In this document: in pieces, positions 37,231-46,101 of the stretch
How the letters are laid out: each line of letters begins with the position of its first letter
Position numbering within the stretch: position 1 is the stretch's first letter
Assembly: GCF_030408715.1 (NCBI RefSeq)
Contig: NZ_CP047202.1
Location: 894,294-958,293 of the forward strand
Source: Corynebacterium confusum
Lineage (GTDB): Bacteria > Actinomycetota > Actinomycetes > Mycobacteriales > Mycobacteriaceae
DNA length: 64,000 bases
Direction of reading: 5' to 3'
Notes under the pieces: generated by a model
What the model was told of the DNA's origin: nothing
What the model saw: only the letters and a program-made list of their open reading frames with translations
Databases searched by the model: none
Translations under genes and position numbers: made by a program

Positions 37231-37827
37231 GTGGCTGCAGAGAATAAACCCAAACTTTTCGAGGGCGGCAAGGACATGATCCTGTCGCTGGGCGTGACCG
37301 TCATCGCGATGCTGGCGGTCGTCGGGGCGACCGGCTTGTGTACGGTCAACCCGGAGGATTCGCCGCATGCCGAGGTTACCGAGGTGGACGCGGAGAACTT
37401 CCTGCGCATGGAGACCCAGGCCACCGGCGTGCCGGCCCGCCTGCCGCAGCTGCCTGACGGCTGGTACGCCAACTCCGCCCGCCGCGGCCAGGTCGCCGGA
37501 GAGCCGGCCCCCATCGTCGGCTTCGTCACCGCTGAGAAGGGCTACCTCCAGGCCACCCAGACCACCGTCGGATACGACGAGGCCCGCCGCGGCTACGACG
37601 GCAACTACCGCGAGTTGACCGACACCACGGAGATCGACGGCCAGACCGTGGAGATCTACACCAGCGACGACAACGACGTCCGCGACCTGTGGGCCGCTGA
37701 CCTAGGCGACGTGCGGCTTTTGGTCTCTGGTTCTGCTAACGATGCCGACTACCGCCCCCTCATTTCTGCCATTGTGGCCGCCGAGCCCGTCGCCGAGGCA
37801 GACGCGCCTAGCGGCGAGCAAAAGTAA
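37231..37827 (+). CDS. DUF4245 family membrane protein
   Basis: 198 residues from GTG 37231 (AAENKPKLFEGGKDMILSLG). A short cytoplasmic N-terminus with the conserved KDM is followed by one helix (about 17-36, ILSLGVTVIAMLAVVGATGL). The outer domain has the family segments PARLPQLPDGWYANSARRG, GFVTAEKGYLQATQTTVGYD and a terminal RDLWAADLGDVRLLVSGSAN. The family is actinobacterial and of unknown role, typically opposite glpX. A CATACT box just upstream suggests a short or absent leader. Its last 20 bases overlap the converging gene. Confidence 0.85.
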   Translation: MAAENKPKLFEGGKDMILSLGVTVIAMLAVVGATGLCTVNPEDSPHAEVTEVDAENFLRMETQATGVPARLPQLPDGWYANSARRGQVAGEPAPIVGFVTAEKGYLQATQTTVGYDEARRGYDGNYRELTDTTEIDGQTVEIYTSDDNDVRDLWAADLGDVRLLVSGSANDADYRPLISAIVAAEPVAEADAPSGEQK

Positions 37828-38167
37828 CGGTCTCCAACCGGTCGGTAAATTCCACGCTCACGCCCGGGCCCTGGGCCAGCTGAGCTAGCTCGTTCTGGGT
37901 CAGGCCGGTCAGCTTCTCCTTGGCCTGGAAGACATCGATCTTCTCCCGGCTCAGGTGCGGCTTGACGATGACGTCCGCGACGCCGCCATCCTCGAAGGTC
38001 AGCGCGATCGTGCCGTTGAAATAGCTGATGACGTCGCCGGCCGCCTGGTGGGGCGGGCCGAAGAATTCCTCGACCAGCGCGCGGGAATCACCAAAAAAGA
38101 TTGCCCCGGCCGATCCGGAGGCGGAGACGAAGTCGACGCGTTCGCCCGGGTAACCATAAATCTGCAA
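37808..38167 (-). CDS. Small soluble protein, unknown
   Basis: 119 residues, no signal or membrane segment. It opens QIYGYPGERVDFVSASGSAG, then AIFFGDSRALVEEFFGPPHQ, and ends with FTDRLETVTFARR. It looks like an alpha/beta fold with a possible small ligand site at SASGSAGAIFF. No family is recognised. It lies just downstream of xseB in the same direction, 71 bases away, and overlaps the end of the DUF4245 gene by 20 bases. Confidence 0.6.
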   Translation of the reverse strand: MQIYGYPGERVDFVSASGSAGAIFFGDSRALVEEFFGPPHQAAGDVISYFNGTIALTFEDGGVADVIVKPHLSREKIDVFQAKEKLTGLTQNELAQLAQGPGVSVEFTDRLETVTFARR

Positions 38168-38238
38168 CGTGGTGCCTTTCTATCTTCTCTATCTTTTCTA
38201 ACTAGCTAGCTTTACAGACTCACGTCTTAACGCGGGGC

Positions 38239-38520
38239 CTATTCTGCCGGGGAAGAAGAGCCCTCGCCCTGCGCATCCGGGTCGTTGCCCAGTGCTTTCT
38301 CCACGCGGCGGGCGGCGCCGTCGAGGTGGGACTCGCAGGCCTTGGCCAGAGCCTCGCCGCGCTCCCAGTACTTCAGCGACTCGTCCAGGCTCATCTGGCC
38401 GAGCTCCAAAATCTTGACGGTCTCGATGAGCTCATCGCGGGCCTGCTCGTAGGTCAGGTTCTCCACGGGCGGGAAAGCGTCGTCGCCGGCCTGGCCGGTG
38501 CCGATGGTGTCTTCGTTCAT
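38239..38520 (-). CDS. xseB: Exodeoxyribonuclease VII small subunit
   Basis: 93 residues. The XseB core is [20 protein letters not shown], then [20 protein letters not shown] and [17 protein letters not shown]. It forms a helical hairpin that binds the large subunit; several copies join one XseA. The C-terminal acidic/Ser tail is not conserved. It lies 50 bases downstream of xseA and is cotranscribed with it. Confidence 0.95.
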   Translation of the reverse strand: MNEDTIGTGQAGDDAFPPVENLTYEQARDELIETVKILELGQMSLDESLKYWERGEALAKACESHLDGAARRVEKALGNDPDAQGEGSSSPAE

Positions 38521-38570
38521 ACTGGTCTGCCTTTCTTAGTGGGGCGTAAGTTGCGATATTTAGGTTCTGG

Positions 38571-39812
38571 CTAGTCGGCCGGCTTGGCGGCCATCGCCGC
38601 GGCGGTGACGGAACCGTCGGCGACGCGGATGCGCAGCTGCGAGCCGGGCGGGGACTGCTGGTAGGAGGTGACCACCTCGGGCCCGCTGCCGTCGCGGGGC
38701 AGGACCTGGACCACGGAGTAGCCGCGCTGCAGGGTCGCTGCTGGCCCTAGCGCCGAGACCTGGGCGCGCAGGGCGCTGACCCGGTTGTTTTCGCGGTCCA
38801 GCAGGTAATTGACGTCGCGGCGCATGGTGGCGCGAGCGCGGTCGATCTCCTCGCGGCGCGCCGTGATTGGGGAGAGGGGATCGGCCAGCACCGGGCGGGA
38901 GCGGATATTGGCCAGGCCGCGGCGCTGGTTGTCCACCCAGCCGCGCAGCGCCCCGGCCATGCGCTGACGGGCCTCGTTGATCAGCGCCTTTTCCTCCATG
39001 ACGTCGGGCACGACGCGCTTGGCCGCGTCCGTCGGGGTAGCCGCCCGCAGGTCGGCCACGTTGTCGAGCACCGGGCTGTCCGGCTCGTGGCCGATAGCGG
39101 AGACCACCGGGGTGGCCGCGGCCGCCGCGGCGCGCTGCAGGGCCTCCTCGGAAAACGGCAGCAGGTCCTCGACCGAGCCGCCGCCGCGGGCGATGATGAT
39201 GACGTCTACCTCCGGATCCCGGTCCAGCTGCTGCAGGGCGTCGATGACCTCCGGGACCGTGGAGCGGCCCTGCACGGCCGTATTGATGACCCGGAACTGG
39301 ACGGCGGGCCAGCGGTCCTGGGCCACGGAGATGACGTCGCGTTCGGCCGCCGAACCGCGCCCGGTAATCAGGCCGACCTTGCCCGGCAGGTAGGGCAGGC
39401 GCTTCTTGCGGGCCGGATCGAAAAGCCCCTCGGCGGCCAGCTGCTTGCGCAGCATCTCGATGCGGGCGAGCAGCTCGCCCAGACCGACGTGGCGGATTTC
39501 CGTGGTCCACAGCGAGAAGCTGCCGCGGCCGGCGTAGAAGGCCGGCTTGCCGCGGATGATGACGCGGTCGCCGTCTTTCAGAGGGGTCGGCAGGGAGCGG
39601 ACCAGGTTGGTGGGGCAGGTTAACTGTACGGACTTTTCCTGCTCGACGTCTCGCAGGGTCAAGTAGGACAGCTTCCAGGTGTTCTTGACGTTGATCTGGG
39701 TCAGCTGGCCCTCGACCCAGAGGAAGCCTAGCCGCTCGATCCACCCTTTGACTTGGTCATTGACCTTGCCCACCGGCCACGGAGTATCCGGGGTATTCGC
39801 CGGTGCGTTCAT
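38571..39812 (-). CDS. xseA: Exodeoxyribonuclease VII large subunit
   Basis: 413 residues. Degrades single-stranded DNA from both ends to oligonucleotides, in mismatch repair and damage processing. An N-terminal OB fold (about 12-115: [40 protein letters not shown]) is followed by the catalytic domain: [40 protein letters not shown] and [21 protein letters not shown] helical region then leads to the C-terminal [20 protein letters not shown]. Divergent from ispH, as in other corynebacteria. Confidence 0.96.
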   Translation of the reverse strand: MNAPANTPDTPWPVGKVNDQVKGWIERLGFLWVEGQLTQINVKNTWKLSYLTLRDVEQEKSVQLTCPTNLVRSLPTPLKDGDRVIIRGKPAFYAGRGSFSLWTTEIRHVGLGELLARIEMLRKQLAAEGLFDPARKKRLPYLPGKVGLITGRGSAAERDVISVAQDRWPAVQFRVINTAVQGRSTVPEVIDALQQLDRDPEVDVIIIARGGGSVEDLLPFSEEALQRAAAAAATPVVSAIGHEPDSPVLDNVADLRAATPTDAAKRVVPDVMEEKALINEARQRMAGALRGWVDNQRRGLANIRSRPVLADPLSPITARREEIDRARATMRRDVNYLLDRENNRVSALRAQVSALGPAATLQRGYSVVQVLPRDGSGPEVVTSYQQSPPGSQLRIRVADGSVTAAAMAAKPAD

Positions 39813-39897
39813 GTGTGAGCTTCCTCCCGTTCTCCCGTGATTATAGGCGTTTGCACCCAGTCTATTGTTCTGCAGTGGGTTTCGTTATTCTGGGGGC

Positions 39898-40884
39898 ATG
39901 ACTGATGCTGGAAAGAATGTGCTTCTCGCGGCCCCGCGCGGGTACTGCGCCGGTGTGGACCGCGCGGTGGAGACGGTAGAAAAGGCGCTGGAGAAATACG
40001 GCGCCCCGATTTACGTGCGCAAGCAGATTGTGCACAACCGCTACGTGGTAGAATCCCTGGCCGAGCGCGGGGTGGTCTTCGTCGACGAGGCATCGGAGGC
40101 CCCCGAGGGCGCGCATTTGGTCTTCTCGGCACACGGCATTTCCCCGGCCGTCCGCCAGGAGTCGCAGCAGCGCCGCCAGCTGACCCTGGACGCGACCTGC
40201 CCGCTGGTGACGAAGGTGCACAAGGAGGTCCAGCGTTTCGAGCGCGACGGCTACCACATCCTCCTGGTGGGCCATAAGGGCCACGAGGAGGTTGAAGGCA
40301 CCGCCGGCGAGGCCCCGGAGATCACCCACCTGGTCGACGGCGTGGAAGGCGTGGCGGAATTGCCGGAGTTCCTCCACGACGAAAAGCTCGTGTGGCTGTC
40401 CCAGACCACCCTGTCGGTCGATGAGACCATCACCATCGTCAACAAGCTGCGCGAGCGCTTCCCGCACCTGGAGAACCCGCCGTCAGACGATATTTGCTAC
40501 GCCACGCAGAACCGCCAGGAGTCGGTGAAGGCCATCGCCCCCAAGTGCGACCTGATGATCGTGGTCGGCTCCCGCAACTCCTCGAACTCGGTCCGCCTAG
40601 TTGAGGTGGCCCTGGACGCGGGCGCGAAGGAGTCGCACCTGATCGACTTCGCCAAGGAGATCGACGAGTCCTGGCTGGACGGCGTGCAGACCGTCGGCGT
40701 GACCTGTGGCGCCTCCGTGCCGGAGCTGCTGGTGCGCGAGGTGCTCGAGTACCTCGACGAGCGCGGCTACAGCGACGTGGAGCAGGTAACCACCACCACC
40801 GAGACCATCCAGTTCGCCCTCCCGCGCGAGCTGCGCCCGGCTCGAACCAAGGTAGCCAAGGAAACCGCGGCCAACCAGTCTTAA
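39898..40884 (+). CDS. ispH: 4-Hydroxy-3-methylbut-2-enyl diphosphate reductase
   Basis: 328 residues from ATG 39898. Last step of the MEP pathway, giving IPP and DMAPP, via a 4Fe-4S cluster. The three cluster cysteines are in [20 protein letters not shown] (residue 17), [17 protein letters not shown] and [13 protein letters not shown]. Substrate histidines appear in [18 protein letters not shown] and [13 protein letters not shown], and the catalytic TxxxD-like region is [14 protein letters not shown]. Divergent from xseA; followed by a strong terminator. Confidence 0.97.
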   Translation: MTDAGKNVLLAAPRGYCAGVDRAVETVEKALEKYGAPIYVRKQIVHNRYVVESLAERGVVFVDEASEAPEGAHLVFSAHGISPAVRQESQQRRQLTLDATCPLVTKVHKEVQRFERDGYHILLVGHKGHEEVEGTAGEAPEITHLVDGVEGVAELPEFLHDEKLVWLSQTTLSVDETITIVNKLRERFPHLENPPSDDICYATQNRQESVKAIAPKCDLMIVVGSRNSSNSVRLVEVALDAGAKESHLIDFAKEIDESWLDGVQTVGVTCGASVPELLVREVLEYLDERGYSDVEQVTTTTETIQFALPRELRPARTKVAKETAANQS

Positions 40885-40916
40885 ACCCCGTCTCCCCATA
40901 ACCGGGGCACAAGTAA

Positions 40917-40960
40917 AGCGGCGAGGCAGTCACGTGAAAGCAAGTGACCGCCTCGCCGCT
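40917..40960. terminator. Terminator of ispH
   Basis: A 17-bp stem AGCGGCGAGGCAGTCAC (40917-40933) with GTGACCGCCTCGCCGCT (40944-40960), one mismatch. It is followed only by TGTGTATATCTTGG but is very stable. It also serves the converging DUF6542 gene. Confidence 0.75.
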
Positions 40961-40991
40961 TGTGTATATCTTGGCGCGCCTAGCCTTTCGC

Positions 40992-41876
40992 CTAGTCCTC
41001 GTAGAGGTTGTCGTCGCGGGAGGGAATTGGCCGCACACGGCGGGCCTGGGCCTTAGACTTCGGCGGGTACTGGCGCGACCTCTCAGCCGGCCGGCTGGTG
41101 GCCTCGCCGTAGCGGGGAAGGGAGGAGCCCGGCCCGCCGGCGCGGCGGTTGGGATTCGGGCGGTAGGCCTGCTGGTTGGCCTGCTCCTGCCGGCGCTGTT
41201 CGCGGTCGCGCTCGCGGACGCGGCCACCCCGCGGGGCGGGCTGCTCGGAGCCCTGCCCAAACGTGCGGCCCAGCGGGATATTGGCAGCCTGGGCGCGGCG
41301 CTTTTGCTCCTCGTTGCGCGCGATGAGCTCGGCCACGGTGAGCCGGCTGCTGCGTTCGCGGGCTCGGGCGCTGGTGTCACGATTGCGCTTGTCGGCGGCG
41401 GCCTCCGCCCGGCGGGCGACCTGGGCTTTCTCGCTTTCCGTACGGGCGTTAGAACGCAGCCGCCACAGCCGGAAGGCCATGATGGCGATGGACGCCAGCG
41501 TGGTCAGGAAGAACGGAATGAAGTGTTCCAGGAAGGGGAAGGCGCCGGTGACCAGGGCGGTAGTAGAAAACGCCGAGGCCCCCTCGTTGGCCCTTCCCTG
41601 GGTCACCAGCCAGCCGCAGAGCAGCGTGAAGACGGTGAAAAGCAGTGGGGAGGTGGCCACGGTCAGGTACAACCCCCGCGGGGCCACGGTGCAGGTGACA
41701 GCCAGAACGCTAACGATGTAACAGAGCAGGTACGGCCAGCCCAGGTCCCCGAAGAGCAGGGACAGGAGAAGCCCGGTGGTCAAAGCCGCAGCGACGATAG
41801 CAATGGCCATGCCGAGCGGCAGCCCACCGCGGGCCGTTCGAGCCTGGGTTTTATGAAAAGCGTTCGCATGTGACAC
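40992..41876 (-). CDS. DUF6542 family membrane protein with basic coiled tail
   Basis: 294 residues. The N-terminal half has about four membrane helices (LGMAIAIVAAALTTGLLLSL, LLCYIVSVLAVTCTVAPRGL, ATSPLLFTVFTLLCGWLV, HFIPFFLTTLASIAIMAFRL). The cytoplasmic C-terminal half is highly charged and probably partly coiled (ESEKAQVARRAEAAADKRNR, TVAELIARNEEQKRRAQAAN), with a disordered Arg/Gly/Pro-rich end. The family is corynebacterial/mycobacterial and its function unknown. In this order (ispH, DUF6542, rmuC, ychF) it is conserved in the genus. Confidence 0.8.
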   Translation of the reverse strand: MSHANAFHKTQARTARGGLPLGMAIAIVAAALTTGLLLSLLFGDLGWPYLLCYIVSVLAVTCTVAPRGLYLTVATSPLLFTVFTLLCGWLVTQGRANEGASAFSTTALVTGAFPFLEHFIPFFLTTLASIAIMAFRLWRLRSNARTESEKAQVARRAEAAADKRNRDTSARARERSSRLTVAELIARNEEQKRRAQAANIPLGRTFGQGSEQPAPRGGRVRERDREQRRQEQANQQAYRPNPNRRAGGPGSSLPRYGEATSRPAERSRQYPPKSKAQARRVRPIPSRDDNLYED

Positions 41877-41995
41877 GGGGCGTTATTCTACCTGCCGCCC
41901 ATCGTGTCCTGGGAATCATTTAGCCGCGTGCCCTAAGTCTCCCAGGCAGGCCGGAGTTTTCGGGCCGGAGCCGGCAGCAGGCGGGGTGTAAAAGG

Positions 41996-43114
41996 CTAGT
42001 CGGACTCGGCGGCGTGGCGCGGGGAGGACTCCACCGGGGAAATCTGTGGCGGGTGCTTGTCCGTGCGGGCGGGGATGTCCATCTCCGCGAGCCGTCGGGA
42101 GGTGACCATGACGCGGCTGTCGAAGGAACCCAGCGTGGAGTTGAAGGCATCGACCGCCTTTTCCAGGTTGCGCCCCACCTTGTTGAAGTGCTCGCCCACC
42201 GTGTTGACCCGGCTGTAGAGCTCGCGCCCCAGGCGCTGGACCTCCCGGGCCTTGTCTGAGAGATCCTCCTGCCGCCAGCCCAGCGCCACGGTACGCAGCA
42301 GGGCGAACAGCGTGGTGGGGGTCGCGATGACAATGTTGCGGGAGAAGGCGAACTCCAAAAGCTCGGGGTCCACGCTGAGAGCGGCGTCCAAGAAGGGATC
42401 CGCGGGCACGAAGAGGACCACGAACTCCGGGGTGGGCTGGAAGGCCTCGATGTAGTCCTTGCCCGCCAGCGTGGTGATGTGGTTGCGCATCTGGTGGACG
42501 TGGTGGCGCAGGAAGGCCGCGTGTTCCTCGGGGTCCTGGGCCTCCAGCGCGTCGAGGTAGGAGCTAAACGGCACCTTCGCGTCGACGACGATGTGGCGCC
42601 CGCCGGACAAGTGGATCAATAGGTCCGGGCGGACTTGGTGGCTGCCAAAGTGGGCGGAGACCTGCGGGTTAAAGTCCACGTGCTTGACCATGCCGCCCAG
42701 CTCGACGACGCGCTCGAGCTGAATCTCGCCCCACCGGCCGCGCACATTGGGCGAGCGCAGCGCGGTGACCAGCTGGTCGGTCCTGTCGGACAGGCGGGTA
42801 GAGGTGCGCATCATCGCCTGGACCTGGCCGCGCAGGGAGGAAAACTCGCTGGCGCGGTCAGCCTCCAGCTCGCGCAGGTGCAGGCCCAGGCGGTCCATGG
42901 CCTTTTCCAGGGGAGCTAGTGATTCGGCGACGTCGGCGCGCCGCTGCTGGGAGGCCTGCAGGGCGGCCTGTTGTTGCTCGGCGGCGCTGGGGCCGGTCGT
43001 GGCGACGGTGGGCTGCCGGCGCTGCCAGTGGGAGTGCCCGAGCCACCCTAGGACCGCGCCGAGTGCCACACTGATGAGAAGAAAGGCAACCGTGGCGAGC
43101 GTGGAAGTACTCAT
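41996..43114 (-). CDS. rmuC: DNA recombination protein RmuC
   Basis: 372 residues from the ATG at 43114 (STSTLATVAFLLISVALGAV). One N-terminal membrane anchor is followed by a coiled coil (about 45-110). The PD-(D/E)XK-like nuclease domain comes next: SPNVRGRWGEIQLERVVELG, VRPDLLIHLSGGRHIVVDAK with the key acidic and lysine residues, and PADPFLDAALSVDPELLEFA, with NIVIATPTTLFALLRTVALG near the end. In Escherichia coli it limits short inverted-repeat rearrangements. It lies 119 bases upstream of the DUF6542 gene in the same direction. Confidence 0.92.
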   Translation of the reverse strand: MSTSTLATVAFLLISVALGAVLGWLGHSHWQRRQPTVATTGPSAAEQQQAALQASQQRRADVAESLAPLEKAMDRLGLHLRELEADRASEFSSLRGQVQAMMRTSTRLSDRTDQLVTALRSPNVRGRWGEIQLERVVELGGMVKHVDFNPQVSAHFGSHQVRPDLLIHLSGGRHIVVDAKVPFSSYLDALEAQDPEEHAAFLRHHVHQMRNHITTLAGKDYIEAFQPTPEFVVLFVPADPFLDAALSVDPELLEFAFSRNIVIATPTTLFALLRTVALGWRQEDLSDKAREVQRLGRELYSRVNTVGEHFNKVGRNLEKAVDAFNSTLGSFDSRVMVTSRRLAEMDIPARTDKHPPQISPVESSPRHAAESD

Positions 43115-43149
43115 GCCTTCTAACTTCGCACACCCGGCGGACGGAAGCC

Positions 43150-44568
43150 TTAAGATTCCTCCCGTGTTTCGAACATCCGCGCGATTTTGTTCTTCAGCTT
43201 TCGGATGCCGGTGCGGGCCGCCGGGCGTTCGTACTCCGGCGGCGGGGAGCTCAGATCGACCAATTCGCTCACGTCCGCGCCGTCGGGCTCGGGGGCTTCC
43301 TCGCGCCAATCCTGGCGCTGGCGCAGGCCCTGCTCTTGCTTGACGCGGCCGACGAGGTAGCCGGCCATGGTGGAGAACTCGACGTCGTCGGTGGTCTTCT
43401 CGCCGGATTGCAGCATGAGGATGTCCTGGACGTAGCGGTAGGCTACCGCGATCATCGCCGCGGCGGGCACGGCGAGGAAGGCGCCTACCAGATCGAAGAG
43501 CGCCGAACCCAGCGTGACGGAGACTAGGACGATAACCGGGTGCAGGCTCATCGCGCGGGCCTGCAGCCACGGCGAGAGCACGTTGCCTTCCAGCTGCTGA
43601 ACCAGCAGGACCAGGCCGAGCACCATGAGGGCCTCGGTAAAGCCCAGAGAGACCAGGGCGATGGTCACGGACAGCGCGCCCGCCACGATGGCGCCAATGA
43701 ACGGGATGAACCCGGCGATGAAGGTGATGATCGCCAGGGCCATCGCCAGCGGCACACCGATAATGGCGAGGCCGCCGCCGATGAAGATGGCATCGATGCC
43801 AGAGACCAGCGCCTGGGCTCGGATGAACCCGCCCAGTGTGTTCCAGCCCCGGGTGAGCAGCTCGGTCAGGTGCCAGCCGGCACGGCGGCCGACGCTCTCG
43901 CGCAGCCAGGGCAGGAATTTATGCCCGTCCTTAAGGAAGAAGAACGTTAGCACGGTGACAATCACCAGAGTGATCAGCAGGGAGGTCGCCGTGCCGATGC
44001 CGTTAAACACGGAGCCGGCGATGTCGCCGGCCTGAGCCTGCAGCCAGGAGGCAATGTCGTCGATGTACTGGCCCATGTCGTCGCTGTCCAGGTTCAGCGG
44101 CGGCCCCTGCGCCCACAGCTGCAGGCGCTGGATGCCCTCGACGGTCTGCAGGTACAGCGACTGCGACTGGCGCGCGAAATCCGGTGCGATGAACGCGATG
44201 AGGCCACCGACCAGCGCCACGAAGGTCAGCATGGTAATCGCCGCGGCCAGGGAGGCGGGGAAGCGGTGGCGACGCAGCCAGCCGGCAAACGGTGCCAACA
44301 CCGTACAAACGATCAGCGCCAGAATGACCGGCAGGATCCCCTGCCAGAAGCTGCCGATGAGCCAGCCGAGGGCGTACACGAGCAGCCCAATGACGAAGAC
44401 GCGCACCGACCACAGGGCGGTGCTGCGGATGTAGTGCCCGAGAACGACCAAGCGGTCGACCTGGTCGCCCGGTGGGTGGGGAGAGACCGACTTCAGTAAA
44501 TTATGTTGGCCCTCCGCGGAGGTTATGGCCGGGTTGGCGGCTTCATCTTCTTGAGAACTCACGTTCAC
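43150..44568 (-). CDS. AI-2E family transporter (PerM-like)
   Basis: 472 residues, GTG start at 44568 or 44562. About eight membrane helices: WSVRVFVIGLLVYALGWLIG and WQGILPVILALIVCTVLAPF at the N-terminus, a loop of about 60 residues (IQRLQLWAQGPPLNLDSDDM), then SLLITLVIVTVLTFFFLKDG and the conserved C-terminal PFIGAIVAGALSVTIALVS and LSPWLQARAMSLHPVIVLVS. The cytoplasmic tail from about residue 390 is charged and variable. Members export autoinducer-2 or act as Na+/H+ antiporters; the substrate here is unknown. Divergent from ychF. Confidence 0.9.
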   Translation of the reverse strand: MNVSSQEDEAANPAITSAEGQHNLLKSVSPHPPGDQVDRLVVLGHYIRSTALWSVRVFVIGLLVYALGWLIGSFWQGILPVILALIVCTVLAPFAGWLRRHRFPASLAAAITMLTFVALVGGLIAFIAPDFARQSQSLYLQTVEGIQRLQLWAQGPPLNLDSDDMGQYIDDIASWLQAQAGDIAGSVFNGIGTATSLLITLVIVTVLTFFFLKDGHKFLPWLRESVGRRAGWHLTELLTRGWNTLGGFIRAQALVSGIDAIFIGGGLAIIGVPLAMALAIITFIAGFIPFIGAIVAGALSVTIALVSLGFTEALMVLGLVLLVQQLEGNVLSPWLQARAMSLHPVIVLVSVTLGSALFDLVGAFLAVPAAAMIAVAYRYVQDILMLQSGEKTTDDVEFSTMAGYLVGRVKQEQGLRQRQDWREEAPEPDGADVSELVDLSSPPPEYERPAARTGIRKLKNKIARMFETREES

Positions 44569-44653
44569 TATCTTGCCTTAAAAGGGCTTAAGAATGGGAA
44601 ATACCTGCAACCGGCTGTCGGCTCCCGGCCCCAGGTGCGTTAGGATTGGGCAC

Positions 44654-45739
44654 GTGAGTCTTACATTAGGAATTGTCGGATTGCCCAACGTTGGCAAGTC
44701 CACGCTGTTTAACGCCCTGACCCGCAGCGACATCTTGGCGGCGAATTACCCGTTCGCCACCATCGAGCCCAACGTGGGCTTGGTGGAGCTTCCCGATGCG
44801 CGCCTGAACCGCCTGGCGGAAATCTACTCCTCCGAGCGCATTCTGCCGGCGACGGTTTCCTTCGTAGACATCGCCGGCATCGTCAAGGGTGCTTCCGAGG
44901 GCGAAGGCATGGGTAACGCCTTCCTGTCCAATATCCGCGAGGCCGACGCCATCTGTCAGGTTGTGCGCGCCTTCTCCGACGACAACGTCATCCACGTCGA
45001 CGGCCAGGTCAACCCGACCAGCGATATTTCGGTCATCAACACCGAGCTCATCCTGGCCGACCTCCAGACCATCGAAAAGGCCCTGCCGCGGCTGGAGAAG
45101 GAAGCCAAGAAGAACAAGGACCTGGCCGAGACCGTCGAGGAGACCAAGAAGGCCCAGGAGATCTTGGAGGACGACACCACTTTGTTCGCCGCCGCCAAGG
45201 ACGGCAAGGTTAACCTCGATCTGCTCAAGGAACTGCACCTGATGACGGCGAAGCCGTTCCTCTACGTGTTCAACTCGGACGAGGAGGTGCTGACCGACGA
45301 GGCGAAGAAGGAAGAGCTGCGCCAGCTGGTTGCCCCGGCCGACTGCGTCTTCCTAGATGCCAAGACCGAGACCGAGCTGCTGGAGCTGGACGACGACGAG
45401 GCCCTCGAGCTGCTCGAGTCCGTCGGCCAGACCGAGCCGGGCCTGCAGACCCTGGCCAAGGCCGGTTTCAACACCCTCGGCCTGCAGACCTACCTGACGG
45501 CCGGCCCGAAGGAATCCCGCGCCTGGACCATCCACCAAGGCGATACCGCCCCGCAGGCCGCCGGCGTTATCCACTCCGACTTCGAGAAGGGCTTCATCAA
45601 GGCTGAGATCGTCTCCTTCGAGGACCTCGATGCCGCCGGCTCCATGGCCGAGGCCCGCAACCACGGCAAGGTCCGCCAGGAAGGCAAGGACTACATTATG
45701 CAGGACGGCGACGTCGTGGACTTTAAGTTCAACGTTTAA
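44654..45739 (+). CDS. ychF: Redox-regulated ATPase/GTPase YchF (OLA1 family)
   Basis: 361 residues from GTG 44654, 7 bases after a TAGGAT box (44641-44646), so probably leaderless. The P-loop is [18 protein letters not shown], switch [22 protein letters not shown], and a coiled-coil insert lies near 130-190 ([20 protein letters not shown]). The C-terminal TGS domain has [20 protein letters not shown] and ends in [10 protein letters not shown]. It binds ribosomes, prefers ATP, and is down-regulated in oxidative stress in other bacteria. Its last 27 bases are repeated at 48831-48857 and bracket a metal-resistance island; the coding sequence is intact. Confidence 0.96.
   Translation: MSLTLGIVGLPNVGKSTLFNALTRSDILAANYPFATIEPNVGLVELPDARLNRLAEIYSSERILPATVSFVDIAGIVKGASEGEGMGNAFLSNIREADAICQVVRAFSDDNVIHVDGQVNPTSDISVINTELILADLQTIEKALPRLEKEAKKNKDLAETVEETKKAQEILEDDTTLFAAAKDGKVNLDLLKELHLMTAKPFLYVFNSDEEVLTDEAKKEELRQLVAPADCVFLDAKTETELLELDDDEALELLESVGQTEPGLQTLAKAGFNTLGLQTYLTAGPKESRAWTIHQGDTAPQAAGVIHSDFEKGFIKAEIVSFEDLDAAGSMAEARNHGKVRQEGKDYIMQDGDVVDFKFNV
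45713..45739 (+). repeat. Direct repeat, left copy (3' end of ychF)
   Basis: GTCGTGGACTTTAAGTTCAA then CGTTTAA; the first 23 bases are identical to 48831-48853 and 26 of 27 overall. The two copies flank the 45740-48830 island, as duplicated attachment sites would. Confidence 0.85.
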
Positions 45740-45782
45740 CGCGGGCAGCCGCCGCCGGATTCTCGGCGGCGATTCCGGCCCG

Positions 45783-46092
45783 AATCTCGGGGACATTGTC
45801 GCGCTTCCTCATCTACGTGAGCTCCGCAACTCCGGTCAGCTCACCGCTACCCCCATCGTCGATAGCTTGAGCGAGCTCGACCACGACCACCTGATCTGGT
45901 GCACCGGTTTCCGTCCGGCACTTGGCTCATTCCGCCACCTTATGCGCGGCCGCGAACCTGAAGTGGAGAATCTGCATCTAGCCGGTTACGGCAACTGGAC
46001 CGGCGACGTCACGGCAACACTGATGGGTGGGTCCCTTTGCCAAACACACTGCCCAGGTAGTCGCGGACCGTGTCGGTGAAGCTCAACATTAA
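45783..46092 (+). pseudogene. Remnant of a flavoprotein (NAD(P)/FAD oxidoreductase, ArsO-like)
   Basis: Only the C-terminal ~100 residues are left: LGDIVALPHLRELRNSGQL, then the dinucleotide-enzyme motif DHDHLIWCTGFRPALGSFRH, and NLHLAGYGNWTGDVTATLMG. A lesion near 46027-46033 shifts the frame; the other frame then gives GPFAKHTAQVVADRVGEAQH and a stop at 46090-46092. Such flavin monooxygenase-like proteins are often found with arsenic or heavy-metal genes, which fits the neighbours. N-terminal FAD and NADPH domains are absent. Confidence 0.75.
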
Positions 46093-46101
46093 AAGTGTGG
46101 C

